Positions 1 through 7,900 of a DNA stretch of 12,283 bases are shown one piece after another. The position numbers were made by a program, and so were the translations under genes. The stretch is from Deltaproteobacteria bacterium (GTDB lineage Bacteria > Desulfobacterota_B > Binatia > UBA9968). The first letter of the stretch is position 1, and the number at the start of each line of letters is the position of its first letter. Where the stretch lies: positions 1 through 12,283 of the forward strand of contig JAUXIP010000020.1 of the NCBI GenBank assembly GCA_030620935.1, written 5' to 3'. Under the pieces are notes generated by a model. The model saw only the letters and a list, made by a program, of their open reading frames with translations. It did not search any database and was not told the DNA's origin.

Positions 1-170
1 AAATCGCAGCCGCGTAGATTCCTGAGACGGGTAAGTTGCAAACAGAGTGTCGACCGAGGGAACGAGCGGTAACGGGCCGCGGCAGGTTGTTAGGAATTGG
101 ACATTTCAAATCTCAAATCGCAAAGGTGAGGACTGAGGTTGCATCTTAAATCACAATCTTGGAGAGAGAC
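1..170. other. Leader region upstream of the thiolase gene
   Basis: No gene can be supported here. Forward frame 1 is open from the window edge to a TAA at 70-72, so the last 23 codons of a gene entering from the left are possible, but the peptide is arginine-rich and resembles nothing I know. Positions 110-126 carry a simple run of TTTCAAATCTCAAATCG type, which looks like the A/T-rich extragenic repeat filler seen elsewhere in the window. The only clear signal is a Shine-Dalgarno GGAGAG at 161-166, serving the ATG at 171. No convincing sigma-70 or sigma-54 promoter was found. Confidence 0.4.
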
Positions 171-1343
171 ATGAGAGAGGCCGTCATCGTCAGCGCAGTT
201 CGAACGCCGATTGGAAGCTTCAGTGGTTCCTTGAGCTCGCTTTTAGCAACCAAACTCGGGAGTGTCGTGATCGCCGAGGCCTTGCGGAGAGCCAACTTAA
301 GCGGGCAGCAGGTAGATGAAGTGATCATGGGGAATGTTTTGTCGGCGGGGTTGGGACAGGCTCCCGCCCGGCAGGCAGCTCTTGGAGCCGGCTTGCCCAA
401 GACGGTCACCTGTACAACGATCAATAAGATCTGCGGCTCAGGACTTAAAGCGGTTATGTTGGCGACGCAGGCGATTCGCTTAGGAGAAGCCGAAGTCATC
501 GTGGCGGGGGGAATGGAGAGCATGAGCAACGCTCCGTACTTGTTAGACAGAGCCCGAAGCGGGTATCGCATGGGACATGGCACCCTGGTGGACAGTCTCA
601 TCAAGGATGGGCTTTGGGACGTATACAACGATTTCCATATGGGCGTTGCAGCCGATCTCTGCGCCGGTAAATTTAAAATTTCGCGGGAGGAACAAGACGA
701 GTTCGCCGCTATGAGCTACCGGCGAGCGCAAGCCGCTCAGGAACGCGGAGACTTCAAGAATGAGATTGTGCCGGTCACCGTTCTCGAGAGAAAAAAGGAA
801 GTCGTTGTGGCGGAGGATGAAGAGGTCGGCAAATTCGATTTGAGTAAAATGAAGGCGCTCCGACCGGCGTTTGGCAAGGAAGGAACGGTCACGGCCGGAA
901 ACGCCTCGTCCGTCAGCGACGGCGCTGCCGCGGTAGTGGTTATGGTTCACGAGAAAGCCATGGAGCTCGGTGTCAAACCTCTCGGCCGGATTCTAGGTTC
1001 GGTCAGTTCGGCTCGGGAGCCGGAGTGGTTTACCATCGCCCCGGCGCAGGCTATTGCCAACCTTCTGAGTAAGAGTGGGTATGACCTCGCCGACATCGAT
1101 CTGTTTGAGATCAACGAGGCTTTTTCAGCAGCTTCCATCGCCGTCAATCGGGAGCTTCATTTAAATCCGGAGAACGTGAATGTCCGAGGCGGGGCCGTTG
1201 CTCTTGGTCATCCCATAGGAGCGAGCGGAGCCAGAATTTTGACCACATTGCTCCATACTCTCAGTGATCTCGATAAAAAGCGCGGCATTGCCGCTCTCTG
1301 CATCGGTGGTGGAGAAGCGGTAGCCATGCTAGTGGAACGCTAA
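171..1343 (+). CDS. Acetyl-CoA C-acetyltransferase (thiolase II family)
   Basis: This is a complete 390-residue thiolase, the usual family length. It would condense two acetyl-CoA to acetoacetyl-CoA, or run in reverse, in the cytoplasm. The family's landmarks are visible: the nucleophilic cysteine C88 in NKICGSGLK, the NEAF loop at 315-318, H347 in GHPIGASGAR, and the second catalytic cysteine C377 in CIGGGEA. These fall within one residue of the positions in biosynthetic PhaA/AtoB thiolases. I chose ATG 171 over an in-frame TTG at 159 because GGAGAG at 161-166 sits at proper spacing before 171. A biosynthetic or ketolytic role (AtoB/PhaA/ThlA) is more likely than long-chain FadA, but substrate length cannot be read from sequence. 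The gene stands alone and converges on the operon to its right; it seems functionally unconnected to that operon. Confidence 0.93.
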   Translation: MREAVIVSAVRTPIGSFSGSLSSLLATKLGSVVIAEALRRANLSGQQVDEVIMGNVLSAGLGQAPARQAALGAGLPKTVTCTTINKICGSGLKAVMLATQAIRLGEAEVIVAGGMESMSNAPYLLDRARSGYRMGHGTLVDSLIKDGLWDVYNDFHMGVAADLCAGKFKISREEQDEFAAMSYRRAQAAQERGDFKNEIVPVTVLERKKEVVVAEDEEVGKFDLSKMKALRPAFGKEGTVTAGNASSVSDGAAAVVVMVHEKAMELGVKPLGRILGSVSSAREPEWFTIAPAQAIANLLSKSGYDLADIDLFEINEAFSAASIAVNRELHLNPENVNVRGGAVALGHPIGASGARILTTLLHTLSDLDKKRGIAALCIGGGEAVAMLVER

Positions 1344-1377
1344 CACTGGTTGGTAGAGGACACTGATTCCTGTTTAT

Positions 1378-2340
1378 TTACCGCGGGGGTGAGCCGGGAA
1401 GATTGGACGCAGCACGCGCGGAAAGGGCGTGTGTCCGGTAAAGGTCCGCGCACTGGAGGCATAGACCTTGGGATAGATCCCATAGAGGAAAGTCCTTCGT
1501 GATTTGAGTGACCACCTCCGACGACAAAGATTCGAGTTTGGACTCAAAGGTATGGGTCAGAAAACCGCAGAGCGGGCAGCAGGTGCCGGGATGAAAGCCC
1601 GACGGTGAGCCTTCGGCGGCGGATCTGGGATTCAAGGCAAAGGCAACCAGCTCAGCGTGGGTGTGTGGTTCTCGGTCAAAGAAGCCACTGAACACCGCTT
1701 CGGCCATTTCGTCGAACATGGGGAAAGCGCGGCAAAAATCGCTCAGCCGCTGGGCTCGGACTGAGTTGTGGTGCCAGCCGAGCCGCGTCAAACGGCCGTC
1801 GATCGTGGCGTCCCAAAGAATCCGGTAGCGGTCGATAAGCAGCCGATCGTGTGTCGGTCCACCTTCTGCCGCGGGCAGCGAGGGTTCGTAGCCGAAACTC
1901 GGATCGAGCATGTCAGTGACATGGAACAGCTCGTGGCGCAAGAAAGGCAGCAGCCGGTCCGGGTTTAAGAGAGATTCCGGCCGGAGGAGGAGGCGCACAG
2001 TGCGCCGTTCTCTATCGTTTAGACCTTCTTCGCTGCTAACGAAGAGTTCCGCCCCTTCCTCTTTTTTCCCCGCCGCTTGGGAGACGACACACCATCTGAC
2101 TTTTGAAGAAATCAGGGGTTGTTCGTCTACCGCCTTTTCAATCGTCTCCGCCATTCCAAGGCGGTCAAACCATGCCACGTTCAATGCTTGGAACGCCCGC
2201 TCACGCTCTTCCACATCTTCGATTTCGTAGAGGCGGTCGCGTTTTTTTTGAAACACCGAGGTCTCAGGATGTCCCCGCAGGGCAAAGAAAACCACCTCTT
2301 CCAAAAAGCGGGGATCGAAGCGCAAAGAGGAGGGTTCCAT
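1378..2340 (-). CDS. Unrecognised protein with HExxH motif and C-terminal zinc ribbon, last gene of the NXR-type operon
   Basis: I do not recognise this 320-residue protein as a named family. What is visible is an HELFH motif at residues 136-140, of the HExxH zinc-metallopeptidase type, followed by acidic residues D146, D177 and D181 that could supply a third metal ligand. At the C-terminus, two CxxC pairs (C255/C258 and C294/C297) look like a zinc ribbon. There is no signal peptide or membrane segment, so it is probably cytoplasmic. ATG 2340 is chosen because it lies only 2 bases after the stop of the TorD-like gene and the upstream alternative would overlap that gene; GAGGAG sits just upstream. 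This tight junction implies translational coupling and a role tied to the enzyme, perhaps maturation, quality control or metal handling (inference). The HExxH could be structural rather than catalytic. Confidence 0.8.
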   Translation of the reverse strand: MEPSSLRFDPRFLEEVVFFALRGHPETSVFQKKRDRLYEIEDVEERERAFQALNVAWFDRLGMAETIEKAVDEQPLISSKVRWCVVSQAAGKKEEGAELFVSSEEGLNDRERRTVRLLLRPESLLNPDRLLPFLRHELFHVTDMLDPSFGYEPSLPAAEGGPTHDRLLIDRYRILWDATIDGRLTRLGWHHNSVRAQRLSDFCRAFPMFDEMAEAVFSGFFDREPHTHAELVAFALNPRSAAEGSPSGFHPGTCCPLCGFLTHTFESKLESLSSEVVTQITKDFPLWDLSQGLCLQCADLYRTHALSARAASNLPGSPPR

Positions 2341-2342
2341 AG

Positions 2343-3143
2343 CTATTCCAACTCCTCGGGTTGACCGGCGCCCGGCATGGCCATGCACTCCGCACCGCTA
2401 CCGCAAGCCATTGGCACCCGGTCGTCAGTGGCAGGGCGGAGGCTAAGACTCTGTGGTCCGACCGGCACGCCAAAGCGGCGGCAATCCAGGGTGACCAGGC
2501 AATAGCAGAGTTCGGTAATGGCGCCGTAAAAGCTACCGCCGTTTACCTGTCTTAGCTTTTTAGCGAAGGCCGGAGCGAAACGTCCCAGATGATCGCGCAA
2601 GAAAAGTCGCGTTGCCTTGCGGGTCTCTTCCAGCATAGCAGTTTCACCATGCTCTAAGGCATAGACCTCTTTAAGTGCCAGAAAGCTTGCGAACTCACAT
2701 TCACAACTGATGTGATCGGCCCTCTCATGCTCCTCAGAATTAAGAGTCAAACCAAAGGCGCAGTAGAAACCCATCAGGTCGCCCATTTCCTGGGGTTGCT
2801 GGAAGAGCGCTTCGGTGCCGTACTCGGTTTCATACGGCGGAATCCCGCCACGGGCCGTGTGGCCAAAGAGACGGTAGAAGGTTTCGAACAATACATTGAG
2901 GGAAAACTTTTCTGTTGCAGCGAGCCTCCGGGCGGCCGAGAACAGTTCCGAGGCGCCATCCCGATCGAGAATGGATGCAGCCTTTGCAAGGGTCACCACG
3001 TTTGTCTCAGAGGTAAGGCGCGTTACAGTTTCTTCTGTCGGAGGCCGAAAACCGAGGGCAAGCGCGCTATATAGAGTGGCTCGGCTCAGGGCCAAATCGA
3101 CTTCGCTGACCTCTTGGACTGTTCTAGAAATTTTGAGTTCCAT
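2343..3143 (-). CDS. TorD/NarJ-family molybdoenzyme assembly chaperone
   Basis: This protein of 266 residues belongs to the TorD/DmsD/NarJ group, cytoplasmic helical chaperones that bind the Tat-signal region of a molybdenum enzyme and hold it until cofactor and subunits are in place. The helical hallmark is visible: GFYCAFGL at about 125-132, followed by ERADHISCECEF at about 140-151, like the ERxDHIxxELEF signature of the delta chaperones of ethylbenzene, selenate and dimethylsulfide enzymes. The N-terminus starts with ATGATG at 3146; the second ATG (3143) is preferred because AGGAG lies 6 bases before it but only 3 before the first. It follows the beta subunit gene by about 72 bases and is almost fused to the next gene. 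Its client is almost certainly the Tat-signal-bearing subunit of the same operon. Confidence 0.88.
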   Translation of the reverse strand: MELKISRTVQEVSEVDLALSRATLYSALALGFRPPTEETVTRLTSETNVVTLAKAASILDRDGASELFSAARRLAATEKFSLNVLFETFYRLFGHTARGGIPPYETEYGTEALFQQPQEMGDLMGFYCAFGLTLNSEEHERADHISCECEFASFLALKEVYALEHGETAMLEETRKATRLFLRDHLGRFAPAFAKKLRQVNGGSFYGAITELCYCLVTLDCRRFGVPVGPQSLSLRPATDDRVPMACGSGAECMAMPGAGQPEELE

Positions 3144-3163
3144 CATGATCTCCTAACACTTTT

Positions 3164-3215
3164 GGCGGTAGGCGTGAGGAGGGAAACTGTTGTCTCTTGC
3201 CTCATAACTCTCGCC
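3164..3215. repeat. Imperfect inverted repeat in the spacer after nxrB
   Basis: Arms at 3164-3179 and 3200-3215 pair at 11 of 16 positions, with the best runs at both ends (GGCG/CGCC and TGAGG/CCTCA). The right arm begins 3 bases beyond the nxrB stop codon. It may be a decayed extragenic palindrome or an mRNA 3' hairpin. It lacks a U tract, so it is not a convincing terminator. The match is weak. Confidence 0.35.
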
Positions 3216-3218
3216 TTC

Positions 3219-4484
3219 TCAGATTGAATTTGCATGCTTATTCGATCGCACATGAATGGGTTCCTCGACGGTTGTGCGAAAGATTTCCTTACCATCCTGA
3301 CCGTATGCGATCACAGTATCATTGTAGACAGTGATTTTTCTGCCACGGAGCGTCGCCTCGTAGATCTTCGGCCCCTCTTTGATTTCGTAGCGGAAGATGA
3401 TCCGGTTGGAGCGGCGAAAGAGTTGAAGCACCGCCAGTAATTCCCTGTCCGGGTAGGTATAGCGTTCGATGGCCTCATCCACACCCGGGCCAAACATCTG
3501 TCTTAGATATTCTCGTGGGACCCAGCGCGGTGGAATGTAGTACCCGTTGGGCTCCGTGCCGAACTGGGGATAGAGAGGAAGCGCCACTTTGGCGACATGG
3601 ACCATATAGTAGAGCGGATTGAAGCGATCCTCGGCCCAGGTGCCGTCGCGGGCCATCTTGACCAATCCCTGCATTCGAATCTGGCCAATGCAGGCGGCCA
3701 TGCAGCGGGTCTCCATCGGCTGACCGTCGCTCTCCGGATCTTTTCCCTCGATACGTGGGTAGCAGGCGACGCATTTCTCCGAGATCCGCGTGTTGCCGCG
3801 GTACATGCTTTTTTTGTACGGGCAGGCCTCGACGCACTTGCGATAACCCCGGCACTCTTTCTGGTCGATGAGCACGATGCCGTCTTCGGGCCTCTTGTAG
3901 ATCGCCTTGCGCGGACAAGCTGCGAGACAGGCGGGATAGCTGCAGTGATTGCAGATCCGTGCGAGATAGAAAAACCAGGTCTTGTGCACGGGCAGCTCGA
4001 CACCGGTTTTGTCGAATTCGTTGGGGACTCCCTTTTTTCCGACCGGGTTGTCCTCGTAAATGTTCGGCGAGTTCCACTCCTCGTCCGTCGGGAGATAGCC
4101 GAGCACACGCGCGCTGTCGGGCGTGAGCATGTTCTGTGACTCGAAAATCGTTTTTCCGTCGAATTTCCCATAGGGTTGTTTGCGGTCGGGAGAGAGTTTC
4201 CCTGTCCAGTTCTGTCCTCCAGGATTAGCCTTTTCCAGCAAGTCGAGGATTTTGACATCCCAGAACTGGGGATAGCCACCGTAGGGCTTCGTCTCGACGT
4301 TGGCCCACCACATCTGCTCCTGTCCTTTGCTGAAGGTCCAAGTGGATTTGCAGGCCATCGTGCAGCTCTGGCAAGCGATGCAGCGGTTGATGTTGAAGAC
4401 AAAGGCAAATTGGCGTTTTGGAAATGCGGCTTGATAGGGATAGGCCATTTCTCGGCCGATTTGCCAATTATGAACCTTAGACAT
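3219..4484 (-). CDS. nxrB: Nitrite oxidoreductase-type beta subunit, four-cluster ferredoxin protein
   Basis: This 421-residue protein is the electron-transfer subunit of a type II DMSO-reductase-family enzyme. Cysteine groups for four clusters are visible in order: CIACQSCTMAC, CNHCSYPACLAACP, CRGYRKCVEACP and CVACYP with a later CMAAC. A tyrosine stands in CRGYRKC where NarH has tryptophan, which fits one [3Fe-4S] and three [4Fe-4S] clusters. The stretches MFGPGVDEAIERY, RELLAVLQL and VEEPIHVR resemble Nitrospira NxrB from memory, and the length is close to its roughly 430 residues. It has no signal peptide, so it should be exported bound to the Tat-tagged alpha subunit. Start 4484 is set by GGGGGAGG 5 bases upstream and by homology at SKVHNWQIGR; the longer open frame would read an inserted repeat. 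It overlaps the preceding small gene by 8 bases. A related nitrate, selenate or chlorate reductase is the alternative. Confidence 0.9.
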   Translation of the reverse strand: MSKVHNWQIGREMAYPYQAAFPKRQFAFVFNINRCIACQSCTMACKSTWTFSKGQEQMWWANVETKPYGGYPQFWDVKILDLLEKANPGGQNWTGKLSPDRKQPYGKFDGKTIFESQNMLTPDSARVLGYLPTDEEWNSPNIYEDNPVGKKGVPNEFDKTGVELPVHKTWFFYLARICNHCSYPACLAACPRKAIYKRPEDGIVLIDQKECRGYRKCVEACPYKKSMYRGNTRISEKCVACYPRIEGKDPESDGQPMETRCMAACIGQIRMQGLVKMARDGTWAEDRFNPLYYMVHVAKVALPLYPQFGTEPNGYYIPPRWVPREYLRQMFGPGVDEAIERYTYPDRELLAVLQLFRRSNRIIFRYEIKEGPKIYEATLRGRKITVYNDTVIAYGQDGKEIFRTTVEEPIHVRSNKHANSI

Positions 4485-4839
4485 CGCTACCTCCCCCTTC
4501 CTCCATTTTTGATTTTGGATTGCGGATTTTGGATTTCTCCGGCTTCTCTTCAATCGAAAATCCAAAATCAGAAATGGAAAATTGAACACGGCCCCACACG
4601 TTGATGCACTCATCAACGATTTTCAGGATCGCCTCCTCACCCAGGTCACGGTATGCGCCGTGGGCGCCGGCATAGTAAGGATTTTTGAAAAGCTGGAGGA
4701 GCCGATTACGGTCGTATCCCATACGGGAGAATTCTTCGGCAAAGACGTAGGCCATGTCACGCGTAGCCTCGGCATCCGCCGCCAGCATGACGCCGACGAG
4801 CATGTTGGGATCGGTTGGATCAGGGTCTTTGTAGGGCAT
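4477..4839 (-). CDS. Small conserved-looking protein between the alpha and beta genes, tail derived from a repeat element
   Basis: This is a 120-residue protein with no named family that I can assign. Residues 1-87 look like a real folded soluble domain: an N-terminal DPDPTDP stretch, an acidic helix around AEATRDMAYVFAEEF, and NPYYAGAHGAYRDLGEEAI. The Shine-Dalgarno AAGGAG lies 6 bases before ATG 4839. From about residue 88 to 112 the protein is encoded by the inverted-repeat element at 4503-4577, giving a low-complexity, lysine-rich tail, so the ancestral protein probably ended near residue 87. The frame then runs through the nxrB Shine-Dalgarno and stops with TAA at 4477-4479, overlapping nxrB by 8 bases (ATGTCTAA), which suggests translational coupling. 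I recall short proteins of this type beside NXR-like genes, but cannot name one; a role in assembly or as an accessory subunit is inference. Confidence 0.78.
   Translation of the reverse strand: MPYKDPDPTDPNMLVGVMLAADAEATRDMAYVFAEEFSRMGYDRNRLLQLFKNPYYAGAHGAYRDLGEEAILKIVDECINVWGRVQFSISDFGFSIEEKPEKSKIRNPKSKMEEGGGSDV
4502..4578. repeat. Extragenic-type inverted repeat inserted in the 3' end of the small gene
   Basis: Arms at 4502-4521 and 4559-4578 are inverted copies of 20 bases with one mismatch (core GATTTTGGATT / AATCCAAAATC). The loop holds a further direct copy of GGATTTTGGATT at about 4524-4535. In RNA this would form a strong hairpin just ahead of the nxrB Shine-Dalgarno. Its composition differs from the coding DNA on both sides, and it looks like a mobile or amplified short element family rather than coding sequence. 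Copies elsewhere in the genome are expected but cannot be checked here. Confidence 0.75.
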
Positions 4840-4852
4840 CTCTCGCTCCTTG

Positions 4853-4912
4853 GAATCCAGGAGTCAGCAGTCAGAATTCAGAATTCCCGCCCCAATTCTG
4901 ACTTCTGGATTC
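4853..4912. repeat. Inverted repeat between the alpha gene and the small gene
   Basis: The left arm at 4853-4878 and the right arm at 4894-4912 pair closely (GAATCCAG.AGTCAG / CTGACTTCTGGATTC). The left arm carries an extra internal CAGTCAG duplication, and GAATTC occurs twice beside the loop. The right arm touches the alpha stop codon, so the element begins exactly where translation of nxrA ends. It resembles short extragenic palindromes and could stabilise mRNA or dampen read-through into the downstream genes. There is no U tract, so a classical terminator is unlikely. Confidence 0.7.
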
Positions 4913-7900
4913 TATTTCTTCACCTTCGTTAAATCTCCCGCCAGATAGCGCTTCATGAAATCGTTCTCGTTGTCCGGTGTGTAGCCGGTTGTGGCCGGCT
5001 TCCAGATTCCTTTGCCTCCCATACCCCCGTCCTCTGCCTTGGTTACGCGCACGAGAGTTTCCTTCGGCACCGTGTTGATCGCGTGGTTGTCCGCCTCGCC
5101 GCCGAAGATGAAGCCCATGAAAACCTTCGCCTTGTGAAAGTGTGTGTCGGTCTGGTGCATAGGCATGTGCCAGTTGCGCGTTACGGACTGCTGAGAACCG
5201 TAGCGTAGGTTGGCCTGGTAGCCGGTGTTCTCCGATAGCGCCCGGCCATCGGGCCTGGTTTCGTGCGCCTTCACGCTTTTCTCCGTCGCGATGAATGGAG
5301 CATGTTTCATCATCACGATGTTGTAAGGATAAGCGTGGTTGTACTTGACCCGCAGCATGCAGCGCGACACGCGGTAGAACGGATCACTCGGCTTCGCCCC
5401 GAGATAAGGTCGATCCGCCGGATTGGCATCGACGTACACGTAGTCGCCATCGTTGATTCCAAGTTCACGAGCTGCTTGTGGGTTAATGTGAAGTTGATGT
5501 TCTCCGACACAAGGAGCGCGCTTATCTAGGCGGTACGGATCGCCGAAGTTCGAGTCGTAGAGCATATGCCAATCCACATTGGACCAGCCGCTGTGGACTC
5601 GATGCCGAGTCTTTGGCGTCAAGCAGTAAAACTGGAATCCCTTCTCCCACAGGAAATTCTTGGTTTTCTTGACCTTGTTCCACGGCATTTTGATATTGCG
5701 AATGGTGCGATCGTCCCAGTGCTCGGCATCCAAGGGAATGCCGTAATCCTCCGGGCGGATGTACGAGTTGGAACTAACGATGACGTTGGGCAAGTAAGGC
5801 GTTGCTTCCGGCCCCTCGCGGTGCACGATGAAGTTCTCGCCGTACTCGATCGCCTCGGGAATGTCGGCATACGCATGCATTCGTCCCGTGTCCGTATGGA
5901 ACGGCTCGCTGTCGTGAACTTGCTCGTAGAAGGGGATGCGCGGGTAGGTGCGGAAGTTCATGAGGCAGCCGCCCGAAGGTCCATACTTGCCCGCCATGAT
6001 GTCGTTGAGCTTGTAACCCGCAGTGGTCGTGCAGGTGTCCAAGAGTCGCTGGATATAGACGTTGCGCTTCTCCGGGCTAGCGAAGGCGAAGTAATCGCTG
6101 AAGCGCTGGTCGCCGGTGACGTCTGCGAGGGCGTTGGCGATGCCGGCGAGGATCACGAGATCGTCCTTGCTGTCGAAGACCGGCGGAATGCCTCCCTTCC
6201 AAATCTGTAGGAACGGGTTTGAGCAGCTCGCGGTGATCTCCAGCCCTTCGAACTCAAGCCACGAGTTTGCCGGCAACGCGATGTCGGCATACTCGATCGA
6301 GGCGGTCATCTGGATATCCATCGAGACGATCATCTCGACGTTCGGGTTGACGTTCTTGATCATGCCGTAGGCCCACTTGGCGTTGTTAATGAGATTCACG
6401 TTGTTGAAGATGATCGCCTTGGTCGGAGTCGGCATGTGGGTCTCCCCGGTGAAATTCTTGCGGCCGAATTTGGGGGTGTTGACGATCAGCGCCAGGTCGC
6501 CGTGGTTCCAGTACGCGGGCTCCTCGCCCTTGGTGTAGCCATGGACCTTGATAGCCTTACCCGGCGCATTGGGATCGAGGTTAATGTTGAACGGGTCTTC
6601 AGCAACCCATCCCTTGAAGCCCGGGCCGGTCCAGGGTGAACCTTGAAAGAGAGCGGCCTTATAGTTGCCGGCCCATGTGTGACCTCCCGCACCCGGCTGA
6701 CCGATATTGCCGGTCAGCATCAACGGCAGATACGAGGCACGGTTCATCTCGGTTGCGTGGAACCAATGATTGATGCCCTCCCCTTGATGGATCGCGACCG
6801 GCTTCATGGTTGCGATATCCTTGGCAAGTTGTGCGATGAGTTTCTTCGGCGCATGGGTGATCTCAGCGACGGTGTCCAAATCGTAATCTTTGAGATGGGT
6901 TTGATAGAGCGTCCAGAGGGTGGCGACCTCCACCTCCTTGCCGTCTACCAGTTTGACTTTGAAGGTGCCTGTTAGCGCCGGATCCAATCCCTTGCTGGCC
7001 ATCGTCTCGCCTACGTCATCGCGCGTCAGCGCAACTGGGCTCTTCTTTTTCACATCCCAAATGACGAAGTCCCCGAGCTTGGCATGCTGCTCCTTGGTGA
7101 GCCCTTGTATTTTCATTGAAGGGCCGTTAGGTGAAAGATCCGTCTTGTAGTTGGGAAAGACCTCGTTGGCATGTAGGCGTTTGAGCGTATCGGTACGAAC
7201 GAGGAGGGGAAAATCAGTGAAGCGCTTGACAAATTTCTCATCATACCATTTGTTGTCGATCATGAGTTTAGTGACGCCAAGCCAAAGCGCCGCATCGGTC
7301 TGAGGCCGGATGGGGATCCAATAGTCGGCCTTGGTGGAAGGCGGGCCATACTCGGGGCTGATGACAACGATTTTGGCGCCCCGCTCCATGCACTCGATAA
7401 ACCAGTGAGAGTCGGTGAGTTTGTTCTCGACCAGGTTCTTTCCGTCCATAATGATAAGCTTAGAGAAGCGCAGGTCGTTGAAATCGCAGTCCGAGGCCTG
7501 AAGGCCGTGAACCCAGGGATGGCCCGGCGCCTGATCGCCGTGCCAGGTGTAATTTGAGAAATTTCTTCCTGCGCGCGCCTTGTCGGGACCGACGCCGCGG
7601 ATCTTCGTGTCGAGCAGCGCGAGCGAGTTGTTGAGGCGGTACATCCCGTACTTGCCGATGACGCCAAGCAAACCCATCCCGCCACGCATCTTGATTGTGC
7701 GCGTACCCGCGCCCCCCATCTCTTCAACCATCTCAGGCTGATAGCCTTGAGCCAGTAGGAGATTTTTTCCCTTCTCGCCGCTGTAGCGGGTACTGATCGC
7801 CACCAGGGCTTTGGAGATGTTGTCGAAGGCGTCTTCCCAGGAGATTTGCACGAATTCATCCTGTCCTCGGCTGTCGAACATGTATTTGGATTTATTTTCC

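Noticed and set aside
1..72. Tail of an upstream gene in forward frame 1 ending at 70-72
   Set aside because: Only 23 codons, arginine-rich, no recognisable motif; cannot be told from chance.
1344..1377. Possible bidirectional terminator between the convergent thiolase and HExxH genes
   Set aside because: No stem-loop with a U tract could be found in the 34-base gap.
3475..4408. Long open frames of 200 and 301 residues overlapping nxrB on the same strand in other frames
   Set aside because: Low-complexity Arg/Ser-rich shadow translations of a high-GC gene; the nxrB frame has clear homology and a ribosome site.
7260..7859. Open frame of 199 residues inside nxrA on the same strand
   Set aside because: Composition is typical of an out-of-frame reading; nxrA is intact across it.
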